Source: SG8-30 sp964406445 (GTDB taxonomy: Bacteria > Pseudomonadota > Gammaproteobacteria > Steroidobacterales > Steroidobacteraceae). Taken from it: a DNA stretch of 64,000 bases. The notes under the pieces are model-generated. The model made no database searches. It was not told the DNA's origin and saw nothing but the letters and a program-made list of their open reading frames with translations. This document shows positions 56,934-64,000 of this stretch, in pieces; position 1 is the first letter of the stretch; each line of letters begins with the position of its first letter. The stretch spans positions 10,326 to 74,325 of the forward strand of contig CAYORU010000014.1 of NCBI GenBank assembly GCA_964406445.1. Reading direction: 5' to 3'. Position numbers and translations under genes: made by a program.

Positions 56934-57000
56934 CGTATTTCCCGGCGGACCCCTCAAAGCCGCCCCGGCACCGGGGAATGCCGGCCATGGGCGACCCCGG

Positions 57001-57006
57001 TATACT
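57001..57006 (+). promoter_or_regulatory. Candidate -10 element of the zinc uptake locus
   Basis: TATACT 25 bases before the first start codon (57032). No clear -35 and no Zur-like palindrome is visible in the 98-base divergent region. Confidence 0.4.
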
Positions 57007-57031
57007 ACGCGGCTCGTCGAGGAACGGCCCG

Positions 57032-57370
57032 ATGACCGTGACACCTGACCTGCGATCGACGCGTGCACGCAGCGCCGGGCCCTGGGCCCTGCTGCTGGCT
57101 TGCCTGCTCGTCGCCGCGCAGTGGCTGCTCGTCACGCACGGCCACGAGCACCACGCCGACGATCCCGCGCCGGGCGAGCATCACGCGCCGCACGCCTGCG
57201 AGCTCTGCGTCGCTTTCGCGTCTGTGGCGCCGGCGCCCGCGGCGGCAGCCGGCCTCGCCGTGCCGCGGGCCCGTGCGTACCTTCCCCAGCCGGCGGCCGC
57301 GCACGCGGTCACGGCGCCGCGGCTTTCCGCCCACCGCAGCCGGGCGCCTCCCGCACTCCATTCCGCCTGA
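57032..57370 (+). CDS. DUF2946-like small protein
   Basis: A 112-residue protein with one N-terminal hydrophobic segment (PWALLLACLLVAAQWLL, about 17-33), then a His-rich part THGHEHHADD and HHAPHACELCVAFA (about 49-62). The H-x-C-x-x-C and the size fit DUF2946 proteins, which are often encoded next to metal-related TonB receptors. It may sense or bind zinc or copper; the role is not known. It starts the zinc locus. Confidence 0.7.
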   Translation: MTVTPDLRSTRARSAGPWALLLACLLVAAQWLLVTHGHEHHADDPAPGEHHAPHACELCVAFASVAPAPAAAAGLAVPRARAYLPQPAAAHAVTAPRLSAHRSRAPPALHSA

Positions 57371-57441
57371 CGCAGGAACGCGCGGCCGCGAGGCCGCGTC
57401 CCGGCCGGCGCAGCTGCGCCGGCGTCAAACGGAAGGGAAAC

Positions 57442-59499
57442 ATGCACAAGTCCAGTCTCCTGGGCGGCACCATCGTCGCCGTCCTCACCGCCGCGACCGC
57501 GGCGGCCGACCCCCAGCAGCACCGCGAACTCCAGGAAGTCGTGGTCACCGCGACCCCGATCCCGCTCGGCCCCGCGAGCACCGCGAAGCCGACCGTCGTC
57601 CTCGCCGGCGACGAGCTGCTGACCGCGCTCGCCCCGACGATCGGCGAAACCGTCTCCGGCGAGCCCGGCCTGCGCTCGACCTTCTACGGACCCGCCGCCT
57701 CCCGGCCCGTGATCCGCGGCCTCGGCGGCGACCGGGTGCAGGTGATGACGGACGGGCTCGCGACGCTCGATGCCTCGGGCCTGTCCGAGGACCACGCGGT
57801 CGCCATCGACCCGGCGCTCGCCGACCAGATCGAGATCATCCGCGGGCCGGCGACCCTGATGTACGGAAGCGGCGCCGCCGGCGGCCTCGTCAACGTGGTC
57901 ACCAACCGGCTGCACGACCGCGTGCCCGAATCGCCCGAGGGCCTGGTCGAGGCGCGCGGCGACACGGCGCTCGGCGAGCGCGCGGTCGCCGGGCGGCTCG
58001 ACGCCGGCGTCGGCCGCGTCGCCCTGCACTTCGACGGCGTGTGGCGCGAGACCGACGACTACGACATCCCGGGCTTTGCCGAGTCGCGGCGCCTGCGCGC
58101 CGAGGAGATCGCGGAGGGCGAGGAGCCCGGCGACATGCGGGACACCGTGGAGAACAGCTCGAGCCGCACCAAAGCCGGCGGGCTTGGCGCAGCCTACGTC
58201 GGCGACGGCTGGACCTTCGGCCTCGCCTTCAGCCGCTACGACACCCGCTACGGCATTCCGGGCGGGCACGGCCACGAGCACGGCGCCGAGGAGCCGGGCG
58301 GCGAGCCGATCGAGGAGGAAGAAGAGGAAGGCGACGTGTCGATCGACCTGAAGCAGGATCGGCTGGACCTCTCCGCGAATGTCGACCTCGCGGCCTTCGG
58401 CGGCTCGACGCTGCGGCTGCGCGGCGCGGCGAACGACTACGAGCACGCCGAGCTCGAGCCCAGCGGCGAGGTCGGCACCCTCTACAAGGTCGACGGCCGC
58501 GAGCTGCGCGCCGCGCTCGACCACGGCCGGCGTGACGGACTGTATGGCACCGTCGGCCTGCAGTGGCAGGAAGTGGATCTCGTCGCGGACGGAGAGGAGG
58601 CGTTCATCCCCGATTCCCGCACGCGCACTTTCGGCGCGTTCCTGTTCCAGAAGCGTGACTTCGCGTCCGCCTCGGTCGAGTTCGGGCTGCGCTGGGACCG
58701 ACAGGAGGTCGACGGCACGGGCCTCGCCGGCTACGACGACGATTCGCTCAACGCCTCGCTCGGCGGCCTGTGGCAGTTGGGCCAGAGCATCGCGCTGGTC
58801 GGCCAGGTCGTGCGCAGCGAGCGGCACCCGAGCTCGACGGAGCTCTACGCCGACGGCCCGCACGCCGCGACGCGGCAGTTCGAGGTCGGCGACGCCGGAC
58901 TCGGCACCGAACGCGGCATGACCGGCGACATCGGCCTGCGGGTCGAGGCTGCGGGCGCGACCGGCGAGATCCGCGCGTTCGCCAGCCGCTACGACGGCTA
59001 CATCTTCCTCTCGCCCACCGGCGCCGAGGAGGACGGCCTGCCGGTCTACCAGTTCCTGCAGCGCGACGCGCGCTTCTGGGGCCTCGAGGCCGAGGCCACG
59101 CTGCCGCTCGGCGCCGGCAGCGGCTTCACGCTGGGCCTGTCCGGCGACTACGTGCGCGGCGAGCTCGACGCCGGCGGCAACCTGCCGCGCGTGCCGCCCC
59201 TGCGGCTCGGCGCCAGGCTCGCCTGGGAGCGTGGCGCCTTCGGCGCCAGTGTGGACGTCGAGCGTTACTTCGAGCAGGACGAGGTGGCCGACCGCGAGCG
59301 GCCGACGGACGGGTTCACGATGCTCGATGCGGAACTGCGGTTCCGGCCGGCCTGGGGGACGGCCAACGCGGTCTTGTTCCTGCGTGGCCGCAACCTGCTC
59401 GACGAGGACGCCCGCGTGCACTCCTCGCCGCTCAAGGACGAGCTGCCGCTGCCAGGCCGGTCGCTCTCGGCCGGCGTCCGCCTCGGGTTCGGGCGCTGA
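57442..59499 (+). CDS. ZnuD-like TonB-dependent outer-membrane zinc receptor
   Basis: A 685-residue receptor with a signal peptide (cut near AAADP, about residue 22). The plug has LQEVVVTATPIPL (TonB-box region, about 30-42), RPVIRGLGGDRVQVMTDGL (about 87-105) and IEIIRGPATLMYGSGAAGG (about 132-150). The barrel ends in LSAGVRLGFGR with a terminal aromatic pattern. A His-rich loop GGHGHEHG (about 273-280) followed by a Glu run is what ZnuD uses to trap zinc. Clustered with ZrgA and an ABC transporter, zinc is the likely substrate. It is preceded by an AGGGAA site. Confidence 0.85.
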   Translation: MHKSSLLGGTIVAVLTAATAAADPQQHRELQEVVVTATPIPLGPASTAKPTVVLAGDELLTALAPTIGETVSGEPGLRSTFYGPAASRPVIRGLGGDRVQVMTDGLATLDASGLSEDHAVAIDPALADQIEIIRGPATLMYGSGAAGGLVNVVTNRLHDRVPESPEGLVEARGDTALGERAVAGRLDAGVGRVALHFDGVWRETDDYDIPGFAESRRLRAEEIAEGEEPGDMRDTVENSSSRTKAGGLGAAYVGDGWTFGLAFSRYDTRYGIPGGHGHEHGAEEPGGEPIEEEEEEGDVSIDLKQDRLDLSANVDLAAFGGSTLRLRGAANDYEHAELEPSGEVGTLYKVDGRELRAALDHGRRDGLYGTVGLQWQEVDLVADGEEAFIPDSRTRTFGAFLFQKRDFASASVEFGLRWDRQEVDGTGLAGYDDDSLNASLGGLWQLGQSIALVGQVVRSERHPSSTELYADGPHAATRQFEVGDAGLGTERGMTGDIGLRVEAAGATGEIRAFASRYDGYIFLSPTGAEEDGLPVYQFLQRDARFWGLEAEATLPLGAGSGFTLGLSGDYVRGELDAGGNLPRVPPLRLGARLAWERGAFGASVDVERYFEQDEVADRERPTDGFTMLDAELRFRPAWGTANAVLFLRGRNLLDEDARVHSSPLKDELPLPGRSLSAGVRLGFGR

Positions 59500-59579
59500 A
59501 CCCCGCGCGCGGCCTGCGGTCAGACGGGAGTCGTGCCCGGCTGGCCGCAGGCCGCGATACCGAACCAGGAGAGCGACCC

Positions 59580-60104
59580 ATGCCCTGTATTCCGCGCAGC
59601 GCGCTGCTTGCTTGCACCCTGCTCGCCGCCGGTGTCGCGGCGCCCGCAGCGCTCGCCCACAAGGCCCACGTCCACGGCCTCGCCGACCTCGACGTAGCCC
59701 TCGACCGCGGCCGGTTGAGCGTCGCGCTGACCGTACCGGCCGCGGACGTGGTCGGCTTCGAGCATGCGCCGCGCAACGACGCGCAGCGCGCGGCGGTCGC
59801 GGAGGCCGAGCGCCTGCTGCGCGGCCACGCCGAGCTGTTCGCGATGCCGCCCGCGGCCCGCTGCCGGTTCCTGTCGGCCGAGGTGGACGTGCCGTGGACC
59901 GGCCCGGCGGCCGGCGGCGAACACGCAGATTTCTGGGCCCGCTGGGAGTTCGACTGCGCCGAGCCGGCGAAGCTCGCCTTCCTCGAGGTGCGCCTCGCGA
60001 CGAAGCTGCCGGGCGACCTCAAGCTGCGCACGACGGTGCTCGACGGACGCGGTTCGCGGCAGGCCGAGCTCGGCCGCAGCCGCACGCGCCTCGCGCTGCG
60101 TTAA
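59580..60104 (+). CDS. zrgA: ZrgA-family periplasmic zinc uptake protein (DUF2796)
   Basis: A 174-residue exported protein (signal cut near ALAHK, about residue 22). The mature N-terminus HKAHVHGLADLDVALDRGRLSV (key His residues about 23-28) and PAADVVGFEHAP (about 54-65) are the DUF2796 signature, known from Vibrio cholerae ZrgA. It should bind zinc in the periplasm and pass it to the ABC transporter encoded next. It is 80 bases after the receptor gene. Confidence 0.85.
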   Translation: MPCIPRSALLACTLLAAGVAAPAALAHKAHVHGLADLDVALDRGRLSVALTVPAADVVGFEHAPRNDAQRAAVAEAERLLRGHAELFAMPPAARCRFLSAEVDVPWTGPAAGGEHADFWARWEFDCAEPAKLAFLEVRLATKLPGDLKLRTTVLDGRGSRQAELGRSRTRLALR

Positions 60105-60138
60105 CCTGCACCGGACTCCGCCAGCCTCGAGACGCCGC

Positions 60139-60843
60139 GTGACCGAACCCGCCATCGACATCGCCGAGCTGCGCTTCGCCTGGCGCCCGGGCCAGCCGGT
60201 GCTCGACCTGCCGCGGCTCACCGTCGAACGCGGCGAGCGCGTCTTCCTGCGCGGACCGAGTGGCAGCGGCAAGAGCACGCTGCTCGGCGTGGTAGGCGGG
60301 GTGCTGGCGCCGCAGGCCGGCAGCGTGCGCATCCTCGGCGAGGACTTCGCGCGCCTGCCTGCGGCGCGGCGCGACGCGCTGCGCGCCGACCGCATCGGCT
60401 TCGTGTTCCAGATGTTCAACCTGCTGCCCTACCTGTCGGTGGTCGAGAACGTCACGCTGCCGGCGCGCTTCTCCGCGCGCCGTCGCGAGCGCGCCGGGGC
60501 CGACCTCGACGCGGCGGCCCGGCGCCTGCTCGCCCACCTCGGCCTGACGCAGCCTGCGCTGCTCGCCCGGCCGGTGGCCGAGCTCTCGATCGGCCAGCAG
60601 CAGCGGGTCGCCGCCGCGCGCGCGCTGCTCGGCTCGCCCGAGCTGCTGATCGCCGACGAGCCCACCTCGGCGCTCGACGCGGACGCGCGCGAGGCCTTCC
60701 TTTCGCTGCTCATGCAGGAATGCGCCTCGGCCGGCACCACGCTGCTGTTCGTCAGCCACGACACCACGCTCGGGCGGCTGTTCGACCGCCAGCTCTCGCT
60801 GCCCGAGCTCAACCGCGCCCGGCCGGATTCGGAGGCCGCCTGA
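60139..60843 (+). CDS. ABC transporter ATPase (ZrgB-like)
   Basis: A 234-residue nucleotide-binding subunit with Walker A GPSGSGKST (about 38-46), Q-loop FVFQMFNLLPYLSVVENV (about 93-110), signature LSIGQQQRVAAARAL (about 149-163), where LSIGQ replaces LSGGQ, Walker B LLIADEPTSALD (about 170-181) and switch His in FVSHD. The MacB/LolD-like sequence goes with the FtsX-type permease that follows, overlapping by one base (TGATG). GTG start. Confidence 0.87.
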   Translation: MTEPAIDIAELRFAWRPGQPVLDLPRLTVERGERVFLRGPSGSGKSTLLGVVGGVLAPQAGSVRILGEDFARLPAARRDALRADRIGFVFQMFNLLPYLSVVENVTLPARFSARRRERAGADLDAAARRLLAHLGLTQPALLARPVAELSIGQQQRVAAARALLGSPELLIADEPTSALDADAREAFLSLLMQECASAGTTLLFVSHDTTLGRLFDRQLSLPELNRARPDSEAA

Positions 60844-62105
60844 TGCGCCTCCTGCCGCTCGCCGCCAGGAGCCTCTTCAACCGCCGCGTGACCGCGACGC
60901 TCACCGTGCTCGCGATCGCGGTCAGCGTCGCGCTGCTGCTCGGCGTGCAGAAGCTGCGCACCGAGGCGCGCGAGAGCTTCGCCAGCACGATCTCCGGCAC
61001 CGACCTGATCGTCGGCGCGCGCAGCGGCCCGGTGAACCTGCTGCTCTACTCGGTGTTTCGCATCGGCGACCCGACCTCGAACATCTCCTGGCAGAGCTAC
61101 CAGCTGGTGGCCCGGCACCCCGACGTGGCCTGGACGATCCCGATCTCGCTCGGCGACTCGCACCGGGGCTACCGGGTGGTCGGCACCACGGGCGCGTATT
61201 TCGAGCACTACCGCTACGGCGAGCGCCGGCCGCTCGCGTTCTCTGCCGGTGGGCCGTTCTCGAACCTGCACGACGCAGTGGTCGGCGCCGAGGTCGCCCG
61301 CGCGCTAGGCTACTCGGTGGGCGAGCGCATCACCATCGCGCACGGCATCGGCGAGGGCAGCTTCGCCGAGCACGACGACCAGCCCTTCAAGGTCGTCGGC
61401 GTCCTCGCCCCGACCGGCACGCCGGTGGACCGCAGCGTCCACGTCAGCCTCGAGGCCATCACGGCCATCCACGAGGGCTGGGAGAGCGGCATGCGCGCAC
61501 CCGCGATCGGCGCGCCGCCCGGCGAAGCGCTGGCCGCCGCCGACCTCACGCCCAAGGCGATCACGGCCTTCCTGGTGGGGCTGGACTCCCGCGCCGCCGT
61601 ATTCCAGATGCAGCGGGCGCTCAACGAGTATCGCGGCGAGGCGCTCTCCGCCGTGATCCCCGGCGTCGCGCTGCAGCAGCTGTGGCAGGTGGTGGGCATC
61701 GCCGACACCGCGCTGCTGCTGGTCGCGGCCTGCGTCGTGGTGGCCGGGCTGCTCGGCATGGTCACCGCGCTGCTCACCAGCCTGAACGAGCGGCGCCGCG
61801 AAATGGCCATCCTGCGCTCCGTCGGCGCGCGGCCGCGGCACGTGTTCCTGCTGCTCGAGTTCGAGGCCGCACTGCTCGCCGCCGCCGGCGTCGCGGCCGG
61901 CTTCCTGCTCGCCTTCGGCGGGCTCGCCCTCGCCGCGCCGGCGCTCGAGCGCCGATTCGGGCTGTTCGTGCACATCGGGCCGCCGGGCGGCTACGATCTC
62001 GCCATCGCCGCCGCCGTCGTCGCGGCCGGGCTGCTCGCCGGGCTGCTGCCCGCGTGGCGCGCCTACCGCAACTCGCTCGCCGACGGCCTGTCCCTGCGAA
62101 CCTGA
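60843..62105 (+). CDS. FtsX/MacB-type ABC permease (ZrgC-like)
   Basis: A 420-residue inner-membrane protein with the four-helix FtsX/MacB plan: one helix near the N-terminus (about 17-35), a periplasmic domain (about 45-275) starting GTDLIVGARSGPVNLLLYSVF, and three helices at the end with LNERRREMAILRSVGARPRHVFLLLEFE (key residues about 313-340), the coupling region. Similar proteins are encoded with ZrgA in Vibrio. Whether it transports zinc or acts mechanically like MacB is not settled by sequence. Confidence 0.85.
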   Translation: MRLLPLAARSLFNRRVTATLTVLAIAVSVALLLGVQKLRTEARESFASTISGTDLIVGARSGPVNLLLYSVFRIGDPTSNISWQSYQLVARHPDVAWTIPISLGDSHRGYRVVGTTGAYFEHYRYGERRPLAFSAGGPFSNLHDAVVGAEVARALGYSVGERITIAHGIGEGSFAEHDDQPFKVVGVLAPTGTPVDRSVHVSLEAITAIHEGWESGMRAPAIGAPPGEALAAADLTPKAITAFLVGLDSRAAVFQMQRALNEYRGEALSAVIPGVALQQLWQVVGIADTALLLVAACVVVAGLLGMVTALLTSLNERRREMAILRSVGARPRHVFLLLEFEAALLAAAGVAAGFLLAFGGLALAAPALERRFGLFVHIGPPGGYDLAIAAAVVAAGLLAGLLPAWRAYRNSLADGLSLRT

Positions 62106-62113
62106 GGTACCCG

Positions 62114-62608
62114 ATGCGTGTCCTGACCCTCGCCGCCCTGCTGCTCGCCTCGACCGCGGCCCTCGCGCAGCCGAAGACCCTCGACTGGGTCGAGCTGATT
62201 CCCGAGGACGCGCGCCAGGGCTTCGACCCCGCGCCACCGCCGCCGACGCACGACTATCTCTCCGGCGAGGGCGGCCTCGCCGCGCAGCAGTTGATGGACT
62301 TCCGGGTCAACGCCAAGCTCGACGGCCAGCAGGTGCGCATCCCCGGCTTCATCGTGCCGCTCGAGCTCGACGCCAAGGGCCTCGTCATCGAGTTCTTCCT
62401 GGTGCCCTACTTCGGCGCCTGCATCCACGTGCCGCCGCCGCCGCCCAACCAGCTCGTCTACGTGAAGATGGCGAAGGGCATCAGCCTCGACTCCATGTAC
62501 TCGGCCTACTGGATCACCGGCACCATGAGCACGAAGCGCCGCGACACCACGCTCGGCGCCGCCGCCTACACGCTGGCCGGGACGCGCGCCGAGGAGTACA
62601 AGTTCTAG
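62114..62608 (+). CDS. DUF3299 family exported protein (ZrgD-like)
   Basis: A 164-residue protein with a signal peptide (LTLAALLLASTAALA, cut after residue 18). DUF3299 features are LDWVELIPEDARQGF (about 23-37), VRIPGFIVPLELD (about 75-87), FFLVPYFGACIHVPPPPPNQLVYV (key residues about 95-118, a single Cys beside His) and the closing YWITGTM. The Cys/His pair could bind zinc. It is 8 bases after the permease and ends the zinc locus. Confidence 0.82.
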   Translation: MRVLTLAALLLASTAALAQPKTLDWVELIPEDARQGFDPAPPPPTHDYLSGEGGLAAQQLMDFRVNAKLDGQQVRIPGFIVPLELDAKGLVIEFFLVPYFGACIHVPPPPPNQLVYVKMAKGISLDSMYSAYWITGTMSTKRRDTTLGAAAYTLAGTRAEEYKF

Positions 62609-62668
62609 GGCGCTGTTCCCGTCCCGGTTCCCGGATACTGCGACCGTCCGCTTCGAAGGAGCCTGCCC

Positions 62669-63757
62669 ATGACCGACAAGCGCAAGCGCCGCCGCGGCCG
62701 CACGGCCGCCAAGCCGGGCAAGGCCAAGCCGGCCGCCAAGTCCGCGCTCGGCGCGGCCGCGAGCCGCAGCCGCCCGACCCGGGCCCGGAAGCCCTCGTCA
62801 CCCCGCACGCTGCGCAAGCTCTACCCGCCCGTCGAGCCCTACCGCATGGGGCACCTCGCCGTGCCGGGCGGGCATGAGATCTACTGGGAGGAATGCGGCA
62901 ACCCGCGGGGCAAGCCGGCCGTGTTCCTGCATGGCGGACCGGGCGGCGGCGGCGACACCCGCGCGCGGCGCTTCTTCGACCCTAAGCGCTACCGCATCGT
63001 GCTCTTCGACCAGCGCGGCTGCGGCCGCAGCCGGCCACACGCCAGCCTCGAGCAGAACACGACCTGGCACCTCGTCGAGGACATCGAGCGGCTGCGCGAG
63101 CACCTCGGCATCGAGCGCTGGCTGGTGTTCGGCGGCTCCTGGGGCTCCACGCTCGCCCTCGCCTACGCCGAGAGCCACCCGGACCGGGTCACCGAGCTGG
63201 TGCTGCGCGGCATCTTCATGCTGCGCCGGCGCGAGCTCGAGTGGTTCTACCAGCACGGGGCGAGCGAGCTCTTCCCGGACCGCTGGGAGCACTACCTCGC
63301 GCCGATCCCGCCCGAGGAGCGCGGCGACCTGATGCAGGCGTTCCACCGGCGGCTGACGGGGCCGGACCCGGCGGTCGCCGCCGCCGCGGCGCGCGCCTGG
63401 TCGGTGTGGGAGGGCTCGACGAGCTTCCTGCTGACCGACGACGACGCCGTCCGTCGCTTCGGCGATGACGCATTCTCGATCGCCTTCGCGCGCATCGAGT
63501 GCCACTACTTCGTGAACGGCGGCTTCCTGCGCAGCGAGAACCAGCTGCTCGACGACCTGCACCGCATCCGGCACATTCCCGCGGTGATCGTGCAGGGCCG
63601 CTACGACGTCGTCTGCCCGATGCGCACGGCGTGGGAGCTGCATCGCGCCTGGCCCGAGGCCGAGTTCCACGTGGTGCCGAACGCCGGCCACTCGGCGCTC
63701 GAGGCGGGCATCACGCACGAGCTCGTCAAGGCGACGGACCGGTTCGGTAAGGCCTAG
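62669..63757 (+). CDS. pip: Proline iminopeptidase with Lys/Arg/Ala-rich N-terminal extension
   Basis: Removes N-terminal proline. The 362-residue alpha/beta hydrolase has LYPPVEPYRMGHLAV (about 51-65), FLHGGPGGGGD (oxyanion region, about 88-98), FDQRGCGRSRPHA (about 113-125), the nucleophile GGSWGSTLALAYAE (about 152-165) and NAGHSALE (about 338-345). Family members begin near LYPP; here there are about 48 extra residues starting MTDKRKRRRGRTAAKPGKAKP, much like the RsfS tail. AAGGAG lies 10 bases before the ATG. Confidence 0.9.
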   Translation: MTDKRKRRRGRTAAKPGKAKPAAKSALGAAASRSRPTRARKPSSPRTLRKLYPPVEPYRMGHLAVPGGHEIYWEECGNPRGKPAVFLHGGPGGGGDTRARRFFDPKRYRIVLFDQRGCGRSRPHASLEQNTTWHLVEDIERLREHLGIERWLVFGGSWGSTLALAYAESHPDRVTELVLRGIFMLRRRELEWFYQHGASELFPDRWEHYLAPIPPEERGDLMQAFHRRLTGPDPAVAAAAARAWSVWEGSTSFLLTDDDAVRRFGDDAFSIAFARIECHYFVNGGFLRSENQLLDDLHRIRHIPAVIVQGRYDVVCPMRTAWELHRAWPEAEFHVVPNAGHSALEAGITHELVKATDRFGKA

Positions 63758-63980
63758 CCCGAACCTGGTCTTCCCGGACGCTTCCGGGGCGGCATGCGCA
63801 GCATCGAAGCCAATTCGGCGTATTGCGGCGCAACAGCAGGATGGATCATGTTGCGTCCAGGGCCGACAGGCACTTAGGCGTCATGGGGCTATTAACGGGG
63901 CCGAAATGACGCATTATTCTGCGTCAATGATTACACCCATTTATTGTTAGACGGCAAAGTCAGCCTATCGAGGTGTCGAG
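63758..63980. other. Intergenic tail, more AT-rich, with a short dyad
   Basis: No gene is seen. A CCCGGA/TCCGGG hairpin near 63775 may end pip. From about 63890 the composition becomes clearly more AT-rich. A perfect dyad TGACGCA (63907-63913), TTATTC, TGCGTCA (63920-63926) lies about 55 bases before a possible start codon and could be an operator. Confidence 0.5.
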
Positions 63981-64000
63981 ATGGAGACGGCTACTTTGCG
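63981..64000 (+). CDS. Possible start of a gene cut by the window end
   Basis: ATG at 63981 has GAGGTG five bases upstream and reads METATL to the window end. Six codons are too few to confirm a gene. Confidence 0.3.

Noticed and set aside
56934..57031. Zur operator before the zinc locus
   Set aside because: I looked for a GTTATA/TATAAC-like palindrome on both strands and found none; only a TATACT -10 is present.

Overview
The window is a stretch of chromosome from a very GC-rich (clearly above 65% by eye) gammaproteobacterium. Gene order is strongly gammaproteobacterial: ygfB-pepP-ubiH-ubiI next to zapA-6S RNA-ygfA, maf-rng-yhdP-(nitrilase)-tldD, pmbA next to yjgA/darP, rplM-rpsI, purE-purK, holA-nadD-rsfS-rlmH and coq7-crp. 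The split glycine decarboxylase (gcvPA/gcvPB), the Clp-like CRP and the PA2778/PA2779 pair fit a deep-branching, aerobic, free-living lineage (Chromatiales/Xanthomonadales-like) better than Enterobacterales. I cannot name a genus. There is no phage, insertion sequence, integrase or CRISPR array; this is core chromosome with small intergenic repeats.

Layout. 1-2.8 kb: repair methyltransferase pcm, a rhodanese and a TolC-type outer-membrane channel behind a palindromic operator. 2.8-9.4 kb (minus): threonylcarbamoyl-AMP synthase, the PA2778/PA2779 pair, a large exported tandem HtrA-like protease whose second half has lost its catalytic residues, a PfkB kinase and DgkA. 9.4-14.1 kb (minus): the complete glycine cleavage operon gcvT-H-PA-PB behind a tandem glycine riboswitch with a terminator. 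14.2-23.4 kb: DUF885 protein, small multidrug exporter family protein, a GT-C/TPR membrane protein with a cysteine-rich DUF3617 partner, the formaldehyde detoxification pair frmA-fghA, then ispG-phhB-DUF2189. 23.6-32.4 kb: ubiquinone hydroxylases, pepP, ygfB, zapA, 6S RNA, 5-formyl-THF cycloligase, an EVE protein, a 25-residue Lys/Ala mini-protein, rpiA and an exported cyanophycinase-like peptidase. 32.5-45.2 kb: tRNA-Gln, S9/L13, coq7, crp, rpe, djlA, purC, an orphan binding protein, yihY, pmbA, darP, purEK and an ExeA-like ATPase fused to an FHA domain. 45.2-57 kb (minus): tldD, nitrilase, yhdP, rng, maf, glutathione peroxidase, rlmH, rsfS, nadD, holA. 57-62.6 kb (plus): a zinc uptake locus (DUF2946 protein, ZnuD-like receptor, ZrgA, ABC ATPase and permease, DUF3299 protein). 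62.7-64 kb: proline iminopeptidase, then a more AT-rich tail.

Points that stand out are the half-dead double protease, two unrelated families of inverted repeats placed exactly between convergent genes (one supplying the last codons and stop codons of its neighbours), several genes whose -10 element lies 6-9 bases before the start codon (leaderless mRNAs), shared Lys/Ala-rich histone-like tails on three proteins, and an rlmH gene with no ATG, GTG or TTG start. Function calls rest on motifs, length and gene order read by eye; no database search was run.
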